From contig CAKVND010000002.1 in the NCBI GenBank assembly GCA_934777245.1, positions 1-64,000 on the forward strand: a stretch of DNA of 64,000 bases, written 5' to 3'. The notes beneath the pieces are model-generated. The model ran no database searches, was not told the DNA's origin, and saw only the letters and a program-made list of their open reading frames with translations. The stretch comes from an uncultured Candidatus Melainabacteria bacterium. Its GTDB lineage: Bacteria > Cyanobacteriota > Vampirovibrionia > Gastranaerophilales > Gastranaerophilaceae. The stretch's first letter is position 1; each line of letters opens with the position of its first letter. The position numbers were made by a program, and so were the translations under genes. Below are positions 17,453 to 26,834 of this stretch, piece after piece.

Positions 17453-18691
17453 CTATTCCTCGTCATCATCCGTTTCATCTTCATTATCGTCATTATAATC
17501 TTCTTCATAGTCGTCTGACTCTTCTTCATCGTCTTCGTCAGAATATTCATTGTAATCAGACTCTTCTTCGTCTTCAGACTCTTCATTATCTTCAAAATCA
17601 TCCTCTGCGTCATCTAATTCACTGTAATCATCTTCTGACTCGCTATCATCCTCTTCATTGTCATCTTCATCATCAAAATCGTCATTTTCATCATCACTTT
17701 CTTCGTCATCGTCCTCTTCTTCGTTTTCATATTGAGGAATTTCCGTTTCTGGTTCAATTTCTTCGTGATGTCCAAGTTTATTTTCGATTATTTCAAACTC
17801 GTTTTTAACGATATTTTTAGGAAAAGTAAGTGTATAAGGATTTGCTAACGCTGATTTTAATGCATTATAATATTCTTCAGCTTCACCGATAAATTTATAA
17901 ACACGAGCAAGGCAATAATATAAATCACCGTTTGCTTCTTTTTCTAATCTTGTATGAAGAGTTTCAAGTATTTCTTCTGTATTACCTTCACTCAAACAAA
18001 TTTTTGTAAGAAGTTTATACGCTTCAACATCATTTGAATTATGTTCAATGGTTTTGTATAAATACTCTTTTGCTTCTTCTATATTGCCTGATTTATAAGC
18101 GATTGAACCAAGATTAAAATATGCCCAACTATAATCAGGAGAAATTGCGAGAACTTTCTGATAACTTTCGATAGCAAAATTCGTTAGACCGTCGTTTTGA
18201 TAAATATAACCTAAATAAAAGTAAGCAAATATATCGTTTGGATTTATAGACACCGCTTTTTGAAAACAATCCGTTGCAAGATTTTTTTCTTCTTTATGAA
18301 AATAACAAAGCCCTAAATTAAAATAGCTGTTTCCGTCATTTGGGTCAGTTTCAAGCACTTTACGAAATGCTGAAATAGCTTCATCCCACTCTTTAAGTTC
18401 AACTAAAACATCGCCTAAATTATAATAAAAATCTTCCTGCGGAGAAAGTTCGACCGCCTTTTGATAACAATTACGAGCTTTTTCAAAATTTTTAAGTTTT
18501 TCGTAAACAATACCCAAATTATAATAAAGTTCGGCATCATCCGGAAAATACTTTATTAAGTATCTCAAATTTCCTTCTGCTTCTTCGTTAAAGCCGTTAT
18601 TCACAAGCAAAATAGAAAGTTCTCTTCTTGCTTGAAAATTTGAAGGATCATTTTTTAAAATATTTTGTAAAGCCTCGATATCATTATCCAT
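17453..18691 (-). CDS. TPR protein with a long acidic tail
   Basis: Residues 1 to about 310 hold about eight TPRs, such as LYYNLGIVYEKLKNFEKARNCYQKAVELSP. From about residue 318 the protein is almost only Asp, Glu, Ser, Asn and Tyr. This low-complexity tail of about 95 residues ends in DDDEE. It has no signal peptide or membrane segment. Acidic tails of this kind can bind basic proteins or act as solubilising segments; neither is shown here. It is co-transcribed with recN, 3 nt downstream. A near-consensus promoter ends 6 nt before the ATG and no RBS is present, so the mRNA should be leaderless. Confidence 0.85.
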   Translation of the reverse strand: MDNDIEALQNILKNDPSNFQARRELSILLVNNGFNEEAEGNLRYLIKYFPDDAELYYNLGIVYEKLKNFEKARNCYQKAVELSPQEDFYYNLGDVLVELKEWDEAISAFRKVLETDPNDGNSYFNLGLCYFHKEEKNLATDCFQKAVSINPNDIFAYFYLGYIYQNDGLTNFAIESYQKVLAISPDYSWAYFNLGSIAYKSGNIEEAKEYLYKTIEHNSNDVEAYKLLTKICLSEGNTEEILETLHTRLEKEANGDLYYCLARVYKFIGEAEEYYNALKSALANPYTLTFPKNIVKNEFEIIENKLGHHEEIEPETEIPQYENEEEDDDEESDDENDDFDDEDDNEEDDSESEDDYSELDDAEDDFEDNEESEDEEESDYNEYSDEDDEEESDDYEEDYNDDNEDETDDDEE

Positions 18692-18697
18692 ACATAA

Positions 18698-18726
18698 ATT
18701 ATAACGAAAATCTAAATTGCATGCAA
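18698..18726 (-). promoter_or_regulatory. Sigma-70 promoter for a leaderless TPR-recN transcript
   Basis: On the minus strand TTGCAT (18721-18726), a 17-nt spacer and TATAAT (18698-18703) are followed by exactly 6 nt and then the ATG. Confidence 0.75.
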
Positions 18727-18781
18727 ATGCTCACTATTAATGCCGAGCATTTACATAACAAAATATTAAAGTTAAAAATAT

Positions 18782-21034
18782 TTAACCTATCTTTCTCAAA
18801 ATTACAATACTATTTGGAGCAAGAGATAAATTTTGATTCATATTTGTAATAGGTGCTCTATCTTTATTTGTATAACCGGAACCACCATATTTTGAATCGT
18901 CACTATTCAAGACTTCTTCCCATTTACTATCTTGCGGGAAATTATAGTAGCTATAATTTTTATCCAAGAAACCATTTCCGAAATGCTTTAATATTAATAA
19001 TTCTTCATTACCATATTTAAGCGTATGAATATGAACATTGTGATTATGATCTTTATAGGTAGAATTAATTTCACCCTCAGCCATTGCCGGACATTCATCT
19101 AATAAATTTCTCAAATCTCTATTAAAAGCTTGCATTTCACCAGGAACATCCTTAAATAAACCTTCATATTTAACTCTACCAACTACAGAATCAGGGCGTG
19201 CCACTTCTTCTAATGTGTCATAGCCTTTTTCTCCAGACCAATTTGCATTCGGATATTTTTCTCTTTCATATCTTGTACCGGATAATTCTCGGAAGAATTT
19301 AAAATGTGATAAATCTGCATCGTCATCACCCTGGAAAAACATCTTTGGACCTGGAGTCGTCATAAATACTCCGGTAAGTAATTTCTGTTTTGCAAGTGCA
19401 GTTTTAAAAGTATTAGTTAAATCATCCTTAGATATAAATCTTGTCAAACCACATTCTTTTTCTGCTTTATCCAATTCGGCATCTGTCATATTTGCAAAAT
19501 CCTTTGAAACTATAAGTTCACAAAGTTTTTGCGCAGCTTGTGCAGCTCTTTGACCTTTTTCACCATCAGAATTCCCATTAACAGCTGAAAATAGGTAAAA
19601 ATGTCTTACTAAATATTTTGGTAAGAAACGAGTTCCGTCTTCATTACCGATTTCATCATGGCTGTAAGCATATTTAACTCTGAAATGCGAACTTTTCAAG
19701 AACCATTCAACATCATCCAATCTGCTTGGATTTGAATCCAATACAGCTTTTGAAATTGCGTCTTTATATTCTGAATCCCACTCGCTATCAAATCCAATAC
19801 TTCTTGGAGAAGTATTATCTCTATATGCGATATTATCATCTATTCTATTTATTTCTTGTTCATGTGTAAGATTTGGATTGTTGTAATAACTCGTAATTTC
19901 GTGTCTCTTATGCATGTGGTCTTCTGCAATCAAAAACACATCCGGATTGTGGTGATTTACCTCTAATGCAATTTCTCTTAATAAATAATCAGAACCGGTG
20001 TAATATGGGTTTGTTAAATCAAATCTTAAACCATCAACCTTAAATTCATTTGCCCACCAAAGAGCAGCATTAGTCATCCAATCCCTAACATATCTGCTAT
20101 TATCACCTTCATAGTTTAACAAATTGCCAAACGCTCCAGATCCTTTAATATAAGGACCCGTTTGAGCAAGAAAATCACCATCAGGTCCCATGTGATTTGG
20201 AACCATATCAATAATCACATTCAAACCTTTTCCGTGAATATAATCAACAAGTTCTTTCAACTTGTCCGGTCCGCCCAAGTTTTCATTAGCGGCGAATTTA
20301 TCAACACCGTCATATCCCCATTGCTTTGAAAATGTATTTTCTACAGGCATAAGTTCGATTGCTGTTGCAAATCCTTTAGATGCAATTTTATCAATTTGTG
20401 TTTTTGCAGCTTCAAATGTACCTTCTTCAGACAAAGTTGGTATATTTACTTCATCAATAATTAATTTATCGAGTCCTCTTAAACTCTTTTCAGGTTGTCT
20501 TGTAATACGCTTTTTATTACTTTTATCAAACCAATCTAAGTGCTTCCATTCATATCCTTCTTGGTTATAAATAGAACTCCAGCCTAAAATATTTTCTTGT
20601 CTTTTTGCATAAGGATCTTTAACTAAATTAATATCATTATCTTTTGTAACAACTACAAATCTATATTTGTCATCCGGCTTAGCTTGAATATCATTTGCGG
20701 TAAATACTCCATTACCTTTATTTTCCATTGGATAGACTTCGGAATCTTTGTTTGCAGCTGATACTGTAAAAGCACCGGCTCCTGCAGATATTACACTAAT
20801 TAAGCGGTCTCTGATATTACCCAGTTTCGCATTTAAATTTTTACCAACTTCGACAAAAACTGCTTTCGCATCAGGAAAAGAAAACAGTTTGAAATTTGTT
20901 TTTCCTGTTTCTTTTATATAATTTGCGCCCCAACTGGCATGTTCAGACCAATTTCGTTGAAAATTCGGTCTTGTCTGATTGTTTTTTAAGTTTTGTTTTC
21001 TTTTAATCTCAGAATTAATTTTCTCTACTCTCAT
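18782..21034 (-). CDS. GH13 alpha-amylase family enzyme, branching-enzyme/trehalohydrolase-like
   Basis: The 750-residue protein has an N-terminal beta-sandwich like those of glycogen branching enzymes and maltooligosyl-trehalose trehalohydrolases, then a GH13 barrel. Conserved regions are VIIDMVPNHMG (region I), VDGLRFDLTNPY (II, nucleophile Asp), FLIAEDH (III, acid/base Glu) and YAYSHDEIGNEDGTRF (IV). It probably acts on alpha-1,4/1,6-glucans in glycogen metabolism. The exact reaction is uncertain because region III differs from both model families. The N-terminus has no clear signal peptide. GGAGCAAAT precedes ATG. era lies upstream on the same strand across a repeat. Confidence 0.85.
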   Translation of the reverse strand: MRVEKINSEIKRKQNLKNNQTRPNFQRNWSEHASWGANYIKETGKTNFKLFSFPDAKAVFVEVGKNLNAKLGNIRDRLISVISAGAGAFTVSAANKDSEVYPMENKGNGVFTANDIQAKPDDKYRFVVVTKDNDINLVKDPYAKRQENILGWSSIYNQEGYEWKHLDWFDKSNKKRITRQPEKSLRGLDKLIIDEVNIPTLSEEGTFEAAKTQIDKIASKGFATAIELMPVENTFSKQWGYDGVDKFAANENLGGPDKLKELVDYIHGKGLNVIIDMVPNHMGPDGDFLAQTGPYIKGSGAFGNLLNYEGDNSRYVRDWMTNAALWWANEFKVDGLRFDLTNPYYTGSDYLLREIALEVNHHNPDVFLIAEDHMHKRHEITSYYNNPNLTHEQEINRIDDNIAYRDNTSPRSIGFDSEWDSEYKDAISKAVLDSNPSRLDDVEWFLKSSHFRVKYAYSHDEIGNEDGTRFLPKYLVRHFYLFSAVNGNSDGEKGQRAAQAAQKLCELIVSKDFANMTDAELDKAEKECGLTRFISKDDLTNTFKTALAKQKLLTGVFMTTPGPKMFFQGDDDADLSHFKFFRELSGTRYEREKYPNANWSGEKGYDTLEEVARPDSVVGRVKYEGLFKDVPGEMQAFNRDLRNLLDECPAMAEGEINSTYKDHNHNVHIHTLKYGNEELLILKHFGNGFLDKNYSYYNFPQDSKWEEVLNSDDSKYGGSGYTNKDRAPITNMNQNLSLAPNSIVILRKIG

Positions 21035-21082
21035 ATTTGCTCCTAATACACACTTATTGTTTTTTGTTTTTTGGGGGATAAA

Positions 21083-21148
21083 CCCTCACCCGAATTTCTA
21101 AGTTTCGCATAGCTTAACTTGAAATTCTACCCTCTCCCTCGTAGAGGG
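21083..21148. repeat. CCCTCACCC-type dispersed repeat with an inner hairpin
   Basis: CCCTCACCC, then an inner palindrome (GAATTTCTAAGTT...AACTTGAAATTC), then CCCTCTCCCTCGTAGAGGG. It lies between the GH13 gene and era and is the longest copy of this family in the window. Confidence 0.8.
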
Positions 21149-21183
21149 CTCACTAGTATAAAAACCTGTAAAAAAATAATTTG

Positions 21184-22083
21184 CTATTCTTTTTCGGATT
21201 TGTAACCGAAATTCTTTAGAATTTTATCTTTCTTTCTCCAATCTTTTTCTACCTTCACTTCTAAGCCTAGAAAAACTTTCTTTTCAACAATTTTTTCTAA
21301 TTCCAATCGAGCGTCTGTTCCGATTTTTTTTAGCAAATTCCCGCCTTTTCCAATCAGAATTCCCTTCTGACTCTTTTGTTCACAAAATATTGTTGCGTAA
21401 ATTCTATCAATATCTTCTTTTTCTTCGTACTTTTCAACCTTAATTGCTACAGAATGCGGAATTTCATCCTGCGTATTCAAAAGCACTTTTTCTCTGATAA
21501 TTTCTTCTGCAACTGAGCGCATATTTTCTTCTGTTACAACGTCTTCTGGATATAAGTATTCTCCTTCAGGAAGTTTTTTGAAAATATTAGAAAGAAGCGT
21601 ATCTTTGTTTCTACCGGTTTTTGCTGAGATTCTTACAACCGGAATATTTTCTTCAAATAACATCTTATAAGAAATTAAATTTTCTTCAACTTTTTCGGTC
21701 TTTTTAACTTTATCTACTTTGTTCATAACAAGCACTACAGGAATTTTACATTGTTTTAAAATATTTTCCACTATCCACTTGTCGCCTTTTCCGGCCGGTT
21801 CTGAACCGTCAACCAAAAACAAGACTAAATCAGCATCAGGCACAGCAACCTTTGCTTCATCAAGCAAAAATTCACCTAACTTATTTAAAGGTCTATGAAC
21901 TCCAGGAGTATCAACAAAAATAATTTGTCCTCTTCCTTCTGTTAAAATCCCTTTGATGCGTTTTCTTGTTGTTTGCGCCTTATCTGTTGTAATTACTATC
22001 TTTTGCCCTAAAATCTGGTTCAAAAGAGTAGACTTACCAACATTAGGACGCCCTAATATTGCTACAAATCCACACTTCTTCAT
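21184..22083 (-). CDS. era: GTPase Era
   Basis: Era binds 16S rRNA and helps assemble the 30S subunit. The G motifs GRPNVGKST, DTPGVH and NKVDK are present, followed by a C-terminal KH domain (GILIGKGGNLLKKIGTDAR). The 299-residue length is normal. No Shine-Dalgarno sequence is seen. An extended -10 box, TGTTATACT, ends 6 nt before the ATG, predicting a leaderless message. Confidence 0.97.
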   Translation of the reverse strand: MKKCGFVAILGRPNVGKSTLLNQILGQKIVITTDKAQTTRKRIKGILTEGRGQIIFVDTPGVHRPLNKLGEFLLDEAKVAVPDADLVLFLVDGSEPAGKGDKWIVENILKQCKIPVVLVMNKVDKVKKTEKVEENLISYKMLFEENIPVVRISAKTGRNKDTLLSNIFKKLPEGEYLYPEDVVTEENMRSVAEEIIREKVLLNTQDEIPHSVAIKVEKYEEKEDIDRIYATIFCEQKSQKGILIGKGGNLLKKIGTDARLELEKIVEKKVFLGLEVKVEKDWRKKDKILKNFGYKSEKE

Positions 22084-22089
22084 TACTCA

Positions 22090-22098
22090 AGTATAACA
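22090..22098 (-). promoter_or_regulatory. Extended -10 promoter of era
   Basis: On the minus strand TGTTATACT is followed by 6 nt and the era ATG. No -35 match is obvious. Confidence 0.55.
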
Positions 22099-22146
22099 AA
22101 AACATAACTTCAAACGGTAATTGTAAATATTTGTAAACAAAAAAGT

Positions 22147-22176
22147 CAATTTTTTCCGGCATGGAAACTTTATATA
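22147..22176 (+). promoter_or_regulatory. Conserved promoter-like block upstream of the 621-aa gene
   Basis: CAATTTTT (22147-22154), 12 nt and ACTTTATATA (22167-22176) are followed by GTAAGGGATATT. The same two boxes with the same spacing precede the gene at 44737, followed there by GTAAGAGATATT. Neither box is a normal sigma-70 site. Confidence 0.5.
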
Positions 22177-22206
22177 AGTAAGGGATATTAAATTTAGGAT
22201 ATTAAT

Positions 22207-24072
22207 ATGGGATTAGAAATTTCTCAAAATTGGAATATGCCTATGTGGCAAGCTCAAAATTTTAATAATTTCAGTACTCCATTTGCTTTAGACTATGGAA
22301 ATATATGGAACAATTTTTCAACATCTTCCGGTAATACTTCAAATAAAGAAATGACATTTGAAGAGCATCTTAAACGTAGAGAAGAAGAACAAAAAGCTGC
22401 TGCACAAAAAGCCAGTGAACAACAAGCAATTGTTGATTTAAACAAATTAAAACAAGATAAAATTAAAGAATTAGATATAAGCCCAAAATTAGAAGAACTA
22501 AGACAAAATAAAACACAAATTGAAAAAAACAAAAAATCAGATGGTTCGTCTTCTGTTAGAACTCCATATAAAAAACTAGGCTTCTGGGGTAAAGTCGGAA
22601 GATGGTGCTCAAATGCAGGTTCTGCATTAGTAAACATAGGTAAGAACTTAGCTGGTATTGAAAAAGACGGTTCTTGGAACTGGAAAAAATGCCTTAAAAA
22701 TGTTGCAATTACCGCAGCTGCTATCGGAGCATGCTTTATACCTGTTGTTGGGCCTGCTATCGGATATGGTTTAGCCGCGACAGGTGTCGCTATGGGTGCT
22801 TATGGAACAGTTAAAGGCATTTCAAATCTTAAAAATGCAAGCAATAATGATGACGAAGCAATCGATAATGCACAACAAGAAATTATAACAGGAGCATTTA
22901 CTGCCGTTACATCTGCGTTTGGTCTAAGAGGCATCGGTAAAGGAGTTTCTGCATCAAATGCTTCTGTAGCTGCTGAAAGAGCTAGTGTTGCCGGCAAAGC
23001 TTGGCAATCAGTATCTCAATTTGGACGTGATGTAACTGTCAATGCTTGGCGTGCAACCGGTGAAGCTATGAAAGCTGATAGAGCATTAATTGGCGGTCAA
23101 TCAGGCAAATGGGGTATAACTAAATTCTTCCAAGCAACATGGGAAAAAATGAGTTCAGCATACAATTCTACAAAAACCGATTGGGATGAAATTTGTAAGA
23201 AAAAACAAAGTGAAATAGAAAGTACGATTAAAACAAAACTAGATGAAGCTACAAATAAATTAGCAGCAGAAAAAAATCCTGCAAAACGAGCTCTATTAAA
23301 AGACGAAATCGCTGCATATAAGAAAAATCTTCGAGAAATAAAATCTGTTGGAGTTACTAAGAAGACAAAATCTGACTATGATAATTTGTTAGAAGAAAAT
23401 GCAGGTACTCGAAATATAGAACATGCTAAAGCATTGGATAACACTGTAAGAGGCGCTAGTGTTGCACCAAAAAGACTAAAAATGTATAATCAAAAAGTTA
23501 AAAAAGTTCAAGAAGCATACTCTAAAAAACTTGCAGAGTTAATAAAGGCAAAACAAAATGCAATGTATCAAAAAGCAAGCAAACCTGGCAGATATAAACA
23601 AGAATTAAGACAATATGTTTCTAAAAAAGATTTGAAAGATGCTCAAGTTTCTTGGTATAGACCATCTACTTGGAGAAAAAATGAATATCAGATTGCAATT
23701 GGAAAACCTGCAAAAGAAACACACTATGGTTCATTTTTAAAACTCACAACTACACACCCTGCAAGCACAGCACCTAAAGCAATGCAAATATTTGACCCAA
23801 TTTATTCAGTACCAATTGGTTATGGTCAAGAAATTACATCAGACCAATATGAAGAGACTATTAGAAACTTAGATTTGCAAATTGCACAATTAGAACAAGC
23901 AGAAAAATCTATCAATGATTGTAAAGATGTAAATGAATTAAACGAACTTTACTCACAAATCAAACAAGCGATAGAACAACCACAACAAGAACAAACAGCA
24001 ATTCCATCAGGAAAACAAGATGTCGCGCAAACTCCGACACAAAAACCGGAGCAAACACTAAGTACCACATAA
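22207..24072 (+). CDS. Protein of unknown function (621 aa) with a Gly/Ala-rich hydrophobic segment
   Basis: I do not recognise this protein. The Asn/Trp/Phe-rich start (about residues 1-45) is followed by a Lys/Glu coiled-coil region. A hydrophobic Gly/Ala stretch lies at about residues 160-210 (AITAAAIGACFIPVVGPAIGY and following) and looks like a glycine-zipper or membrane-inserting hairpin. A long Lys-rich helical part and a Gln-rich C-terminus complete it. No N-terminal signal peptide is present. The pattern recalls secreted pore- or membrane-active proteins, but that is speculation. AGGAT precedes ATG. Confidence 0.75.
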   Translation: MGLEISQNWNMPMWQAQNFNNFSTPFALDYGNIWNNFSTSSGNTSNKEMTFEEHLKRREEEQKAAAQKASEQQAIVDLNKLKQDKIKELDISPKLEELRQNKTQIEKNKKSDGSSSVRTPYKKLGFWGKVGRWCSNAGSALVNIGKNLAGIEKDGSWNWKKCLKNVAITAAAIGACFIPVVGPAIGYGLAATGVAMGAYGTVKGISNLKNASNNDDEAIDNAQQEIITGAFTAVTSAFGLRGIGKGVSASNASVAAERASVAGKAWQSVSQFGRDVTVNAWRATGEAMKADRALIGGQSGKWGITKFFQATWEKMSSAYNSTKTDWDEICKKKQSEIESTIKTKLDEATNKLAAEKNPAKRALLKDEIAAYKKNLREIKSVGVTKKTKSDYDNLLEENAGTRNIEHAKALDNTVRGASVAPKRLKMYNQKVKKVQEAYSKKLAELIKAKQNAMYQKASKPGRYKQELRQYVSKKDLKDAQVSWYRPSTWRKNEYQIAIGKPAKETHYGSFLKLTTTHPASTAPKAMQIFDPIYSVPIGYGQEITSDQYEETIRNLDLQIAQLEQAEKSINDCKDVNELNELYSQIKQAIEQPQQEQTAIPSGKQDVAQTPTQKPEQTLSTT

Positions 24073-24081
24073 TAAATTGAG

Positions 24082-24111
24082 AAAGGACGACCTAATAAGT
24101 TGTCCTTTTTA
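24082..24111. terminator. Hairpin between convergent genes
   Basis: AAAGGACGAC and GTTGTCCTTT pair with one G-T and are followed by T residues on the plus strand. The hairpin overlaps the last codons of the minus-strand gene that ends at 24092. Confidence 0.65.
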
Positions 24112-24691
24112 ATATAACTTCTGATTTTTTGTTATACAAATTATGTTTATACCAAACTCCTTCAAAATCACCTTTCGGTGTAAATAAATACTGACAGTCT
24201 TTAGATACAAAATAAATTGCGCTGACCGGTGTTCCTGTAATCCTGTACTGAATTGAATAATAAGGATAATCCGGATATTCTCCATATATAAAATCAACAT
24301 ATTTTAAATGTCCCAAAGCATCATAATAATACGCTTTTGAAACATCTTTTTTATCTTGCAAAGCATACATATAAAGACTTTTTAAATGCTTAAAATAAAA
24401 AGCTGAAATATTATTGCTCTTAAACTCTTTATATCCCGCAGAAGCTGCCATATAGTTTTCAAGATAGTTTTTATCCTTCAATCTATCTTTAAATTGAGAA
24501 CGAAAATCTTTTTGCTTCTCTACAGGATTTTCAAAAATAATATCTCGAACTTCTGTTATTATACTTTCTTTTTCAACTTCAGATTTATTAATCCAATCAT
24601 AAGTAATATCTGCTATAAAAACATCATTGTAGTTCGCAAATACAATGTTTTGAGTTAATAATAAAATTATAAAAAGTACTTTTTTTAGCAT
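24092..24691 (-). CDS. Secreted protein of unknown function (199 aa)
   Basis: A signal peptide (MLKKVLFIILLLTQNIVFA, cleavage likely near residue 19) precedes a soluble part rich in Lys, Asp and aromatic residues. The C-terminal half (residues about 110-199) is beta-rich, with GHLKYVDFIYGEYPDYPYYS and TPKGDFEGVWYKHN, and may be a small beta-sheet domain. I do not recognise the family. GGAGAAATAT gives a plausible RBS. Confidence 0.7.
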   Translation of the reverse strand: MLKKVLFIILLLTQNIVFANYNDVFIADITYDWINKSEVEKESIITEVRDIIFENPVEKQKDFRSQFKDRLKDKNYLENYMAASAGYKEFKSNNISAFYFKHLKSLYMYALQDKKDVSKAYYYDALGHLKYVDFIYGEYPDYPYYSIQYRITGTPVSAIYFVSKDCQYLFTPKGDFEGVWYKHNLYNKKSEVILKRTTY

Positions 24692-24772
24692 ATATTTCTC
24701 CGATTTTAGTATACAAAAAATTTTAAACAGAGTCTAGTTCAAAATTTTTCAATACTTTTATAAAATTTTTTC

Positions 24773-26221
24773 TTAATAAACTAATATTCCATAATTCGCA
24801 AACTTTGATTTAGCTTCAGGATGGCGTTTTAAATAATTTTTCAAAATATTTCTCGCATTCAAATAGTCATGCTGTTTAACATAAATATTCGCCAAATTAG
24901 TTACATAAGCTTGATTATCAGGATTTGCTTTAATTAACATTTTATATTCAGCAATCGCTTTATTAACATCACTTTTTACATAAATTTCAGCCGCCAAAAG
25001 GTGTAATTCTTCAGCGTCTTTGATTTCTCGCGCAGAATTCAGATAATCTAAAGCCATTTCCACATTATCTATATAGTAATATGAAACTGCTAAATTATAA
25101 TAAACTATATATTTAACGTCATTTGTATCCGCTAGGCTTAATGCTTTTTCGAGAGCTTTAATTGCTTGCGGGTATTTTTTCTGTGCAACAAAACTTTCTG
25201 CTAAATCAATATAGCCCCCCGGAAGTGTGGGTGCTTGATATATATAATGTTTAGCTTCTTTAGCTTTTGAAATACTTATATCCTCATCATCACCAAGAAC
25301 CAAATAAGGCACATATTCACTCGGCAAATCACCTTTATTCGTAATATCCGGTTTGATTTTATAAAGTAATTTTAATGTGCTAATGTCTGCTTCTGTTAAA
25401 CTCAGTCTTGCATCTTCTACCAATGTTTGATTATCTTTTGCAAGATACATAATGTTTCCAGAATCATAACTATGCCCCATAAATCCCAGAGCATGGAATA
25501 TTTCATGAAGCGCAGTATTATAAATCTGATTTGGAGTAAAATCATTACCGTCAGGTGCTTTTGTGTAAAATTTTATATTCATGCGCTCAAGCGTATTAGA
25601 ATTAATTTCAGGTGTAGTATAAGCAACCACGTATTTTCTACCATATTCCAAATTCTCAGCGTTATTTTGTTGAAAATCGATTACAATATTCGCATTTTTA
25701 TTAGTTTCCGCAAACATTATAGGACTTGTTTTCTCCCAAGTATTAAATGCGTTTTTAATTTCTTGAACGTATTCTTTAGGTGCATTTTGAGAATTTACAA
25801 AGCAATAAGTAATCGGCAAATTACTCCATCTTACAATTTTCTGATTAAAAGGAGCTTGTCGGATATAATTTAAAGGATAATTTCTATGTACTTCTCGTCT
25901 TAAGTCGTACAAAAAATACTTTGCTTTAACAGATGCTGCATCCAAAACCGAATCTTCCGCAATATTAGTCAATTTTTCTTGCGATTCAACCGTGAGCGGT
26001 GAATTGATTATTGAATTAACATAAATTTCTCTTAAATCCGAATCATTATAACCTTGCGAAAACGATTTTTCAAAGAAAATTTGCGCTTCTTTTACATTAT
26101 TGTGCTGGTAATAATAATTTCCGATTTGCGCATAAATCATGCCAGAATTGGAACGAAAATACAATGCTCCGGCAAGAATAACAGCTAATATAGAATAAAA
26201 AAATACTCGAAATTTATTCAT
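24773..26221 (-). CDS. Membrane-anchored metzincin-type metalloprotease with TPR domain
   Basis: An N-terminal membrane segment (about residues 5-22) is followed by a zinc protease domain. This has the full metzincin motif HEIFHALGFMGH at 239-250 and a Met-turn NIMY at about 256-259, as in matrixin-like (M10) peptidases. The C-terminal part (about 330-482) holds TPRs such as PQAIKALEKALSLADTNDVKY. The catalytic domain is probably on the outer face of the inner membrane. Its start overlaps the end of scpB by 8 nt, so it is the third gene of an scpA-scpB operon, an unexpected partner. Substrates are unknown. Confidence 0.85.
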   Translation of the reverse strand: MNKFRVFFYSILAVILAGALYFRSNSGMIYAQIGNYYYQHNNVKEAQIFFEKSFSQGYNDSDLREIYVNSIINSPLTVESQEKLTNIAEDSVLDAASVKAKYFLYDLRREVHRNYPLNYIRQAPFNQKIVRWSNLPITYCFVNSQNAPKEYVQEIKNAFNTWEKTSPIMFAETNKNANIVIDFQQNNAENLEYGRKYVVAYTTPEINSNTLERMNIKFYTKAPDGNDFTPNQIYNTALHEIFHALGFMGHSYDSGNIMYLAKDNQTLVEDARLSLTEADISTLKLLYKIKPDITNKGDLPSEYVPYLVLGDDEDISISKAKEAKHYIYQAPTLPGGYIDLAESFVAQKKYPQAIKALEKALSLADTNDVKYIVYYNLAVSYYYIDNVEMALDYLNSAREIKDAEELHLLAAEIYVKSDVNKAIAEYKMLIKANPDNQAYVTNLANIYVKQHDYLNARNILKNYLKRHPEAKSKFANYGILVY

Positions 26222-26834
26222 TTAAACCATCTGTTTGTTCTTCAGAAACACTTGTCGTACGTGTTACTTCCTCGTTATTTCGCACGCCTTTTTCAATAGG
26301 GGCACTAGTATGGCGTGTATCCTCTTCATTGTCTTTAACGCCTTTGTCAATATTCAAAGTTTTAACTAACGCTCTTACATCGCCTTTTAACTTAAAATAC
26401 TCAGCAAATTTTGGCGTAGTTTTGATATTATAAGAACGTCCGTTTTTATCTTTATGGCGAGAAATTAAACCTTTTTCAAGAAGTTCTTGAACATGCTCGT
26501 ACGCATTTGAACCTCTTAAATCCTTTAACAAAGATTGACGAATAGGTTCTTTTAGTGCAATTACGGTTAGTGTCTTTAAAACAGGCGGTTTTAATTCAAC
26601 AGGACAAAGTTTTTCAACAATATCTAAATGTTCTTGTTTAACTTGCAAAATATAACCGTTTTCATCATCAATTTCTAATGCGCCGTCTCTTGAAGCGTAA
26701 TCCATGATAAGTTCAAGCAAAGCTTCTTCAACTTTTTCCGGTTCTTCTTCCAAAATTTCTGCAATATCTTTTATCTGAAGCACTTTAGCTGTTACAAACA
26801 AAACAGCTTCTATTCTTGATTTTAACTGTTCCAT
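26214..26834 (-). CDS. scpB: Segregation and condensation protein B
   Basis: ScpB joins ScpA and SMC in chromosome condensation. The tandem winged-helix domains (IEAVLFVTAKVLQIKDIAEIL, then KPPVLKTLTVIALKEPI and RGSNAYEHVQELLEKGLISR) match the family. The C-terminal 45 residues are an added tail with two imperfect copies of a Lys-Gly-Val...Asn-Glu-Glu...Thr-Arg unit. The start overlaps the scpA stop by 1 nt (TAATG), indicating translational coupling. Confidence 0.95.
   Translation of the reverse strand: MEQLKSRIEAVLFVTAKVLQIKDIAEILEEEPEKVEEALLELIMDYASRDGALEIDDENGYILQVKQEHLDIVEKLCPVELKPPVLKTLTVIALKEPIRQSLLKDLRGSNAYEHVQELLEKGLISRHKDKNGRSYNIKTTPKFAEYFKLKGDVRALVKTLNIDKGVKDNEEDTRHTSAPIEKGVRNNEEVTRTTSVSEEQTDGLNE

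Noticed and set aside
17431..17808. Plus-strand frame rich in His, Leu and Arg (125 codons)
   Set aside because: It is antisense to the acidic tail of the TPR protein; its composition is a mirror of the Asp/Glu codons.
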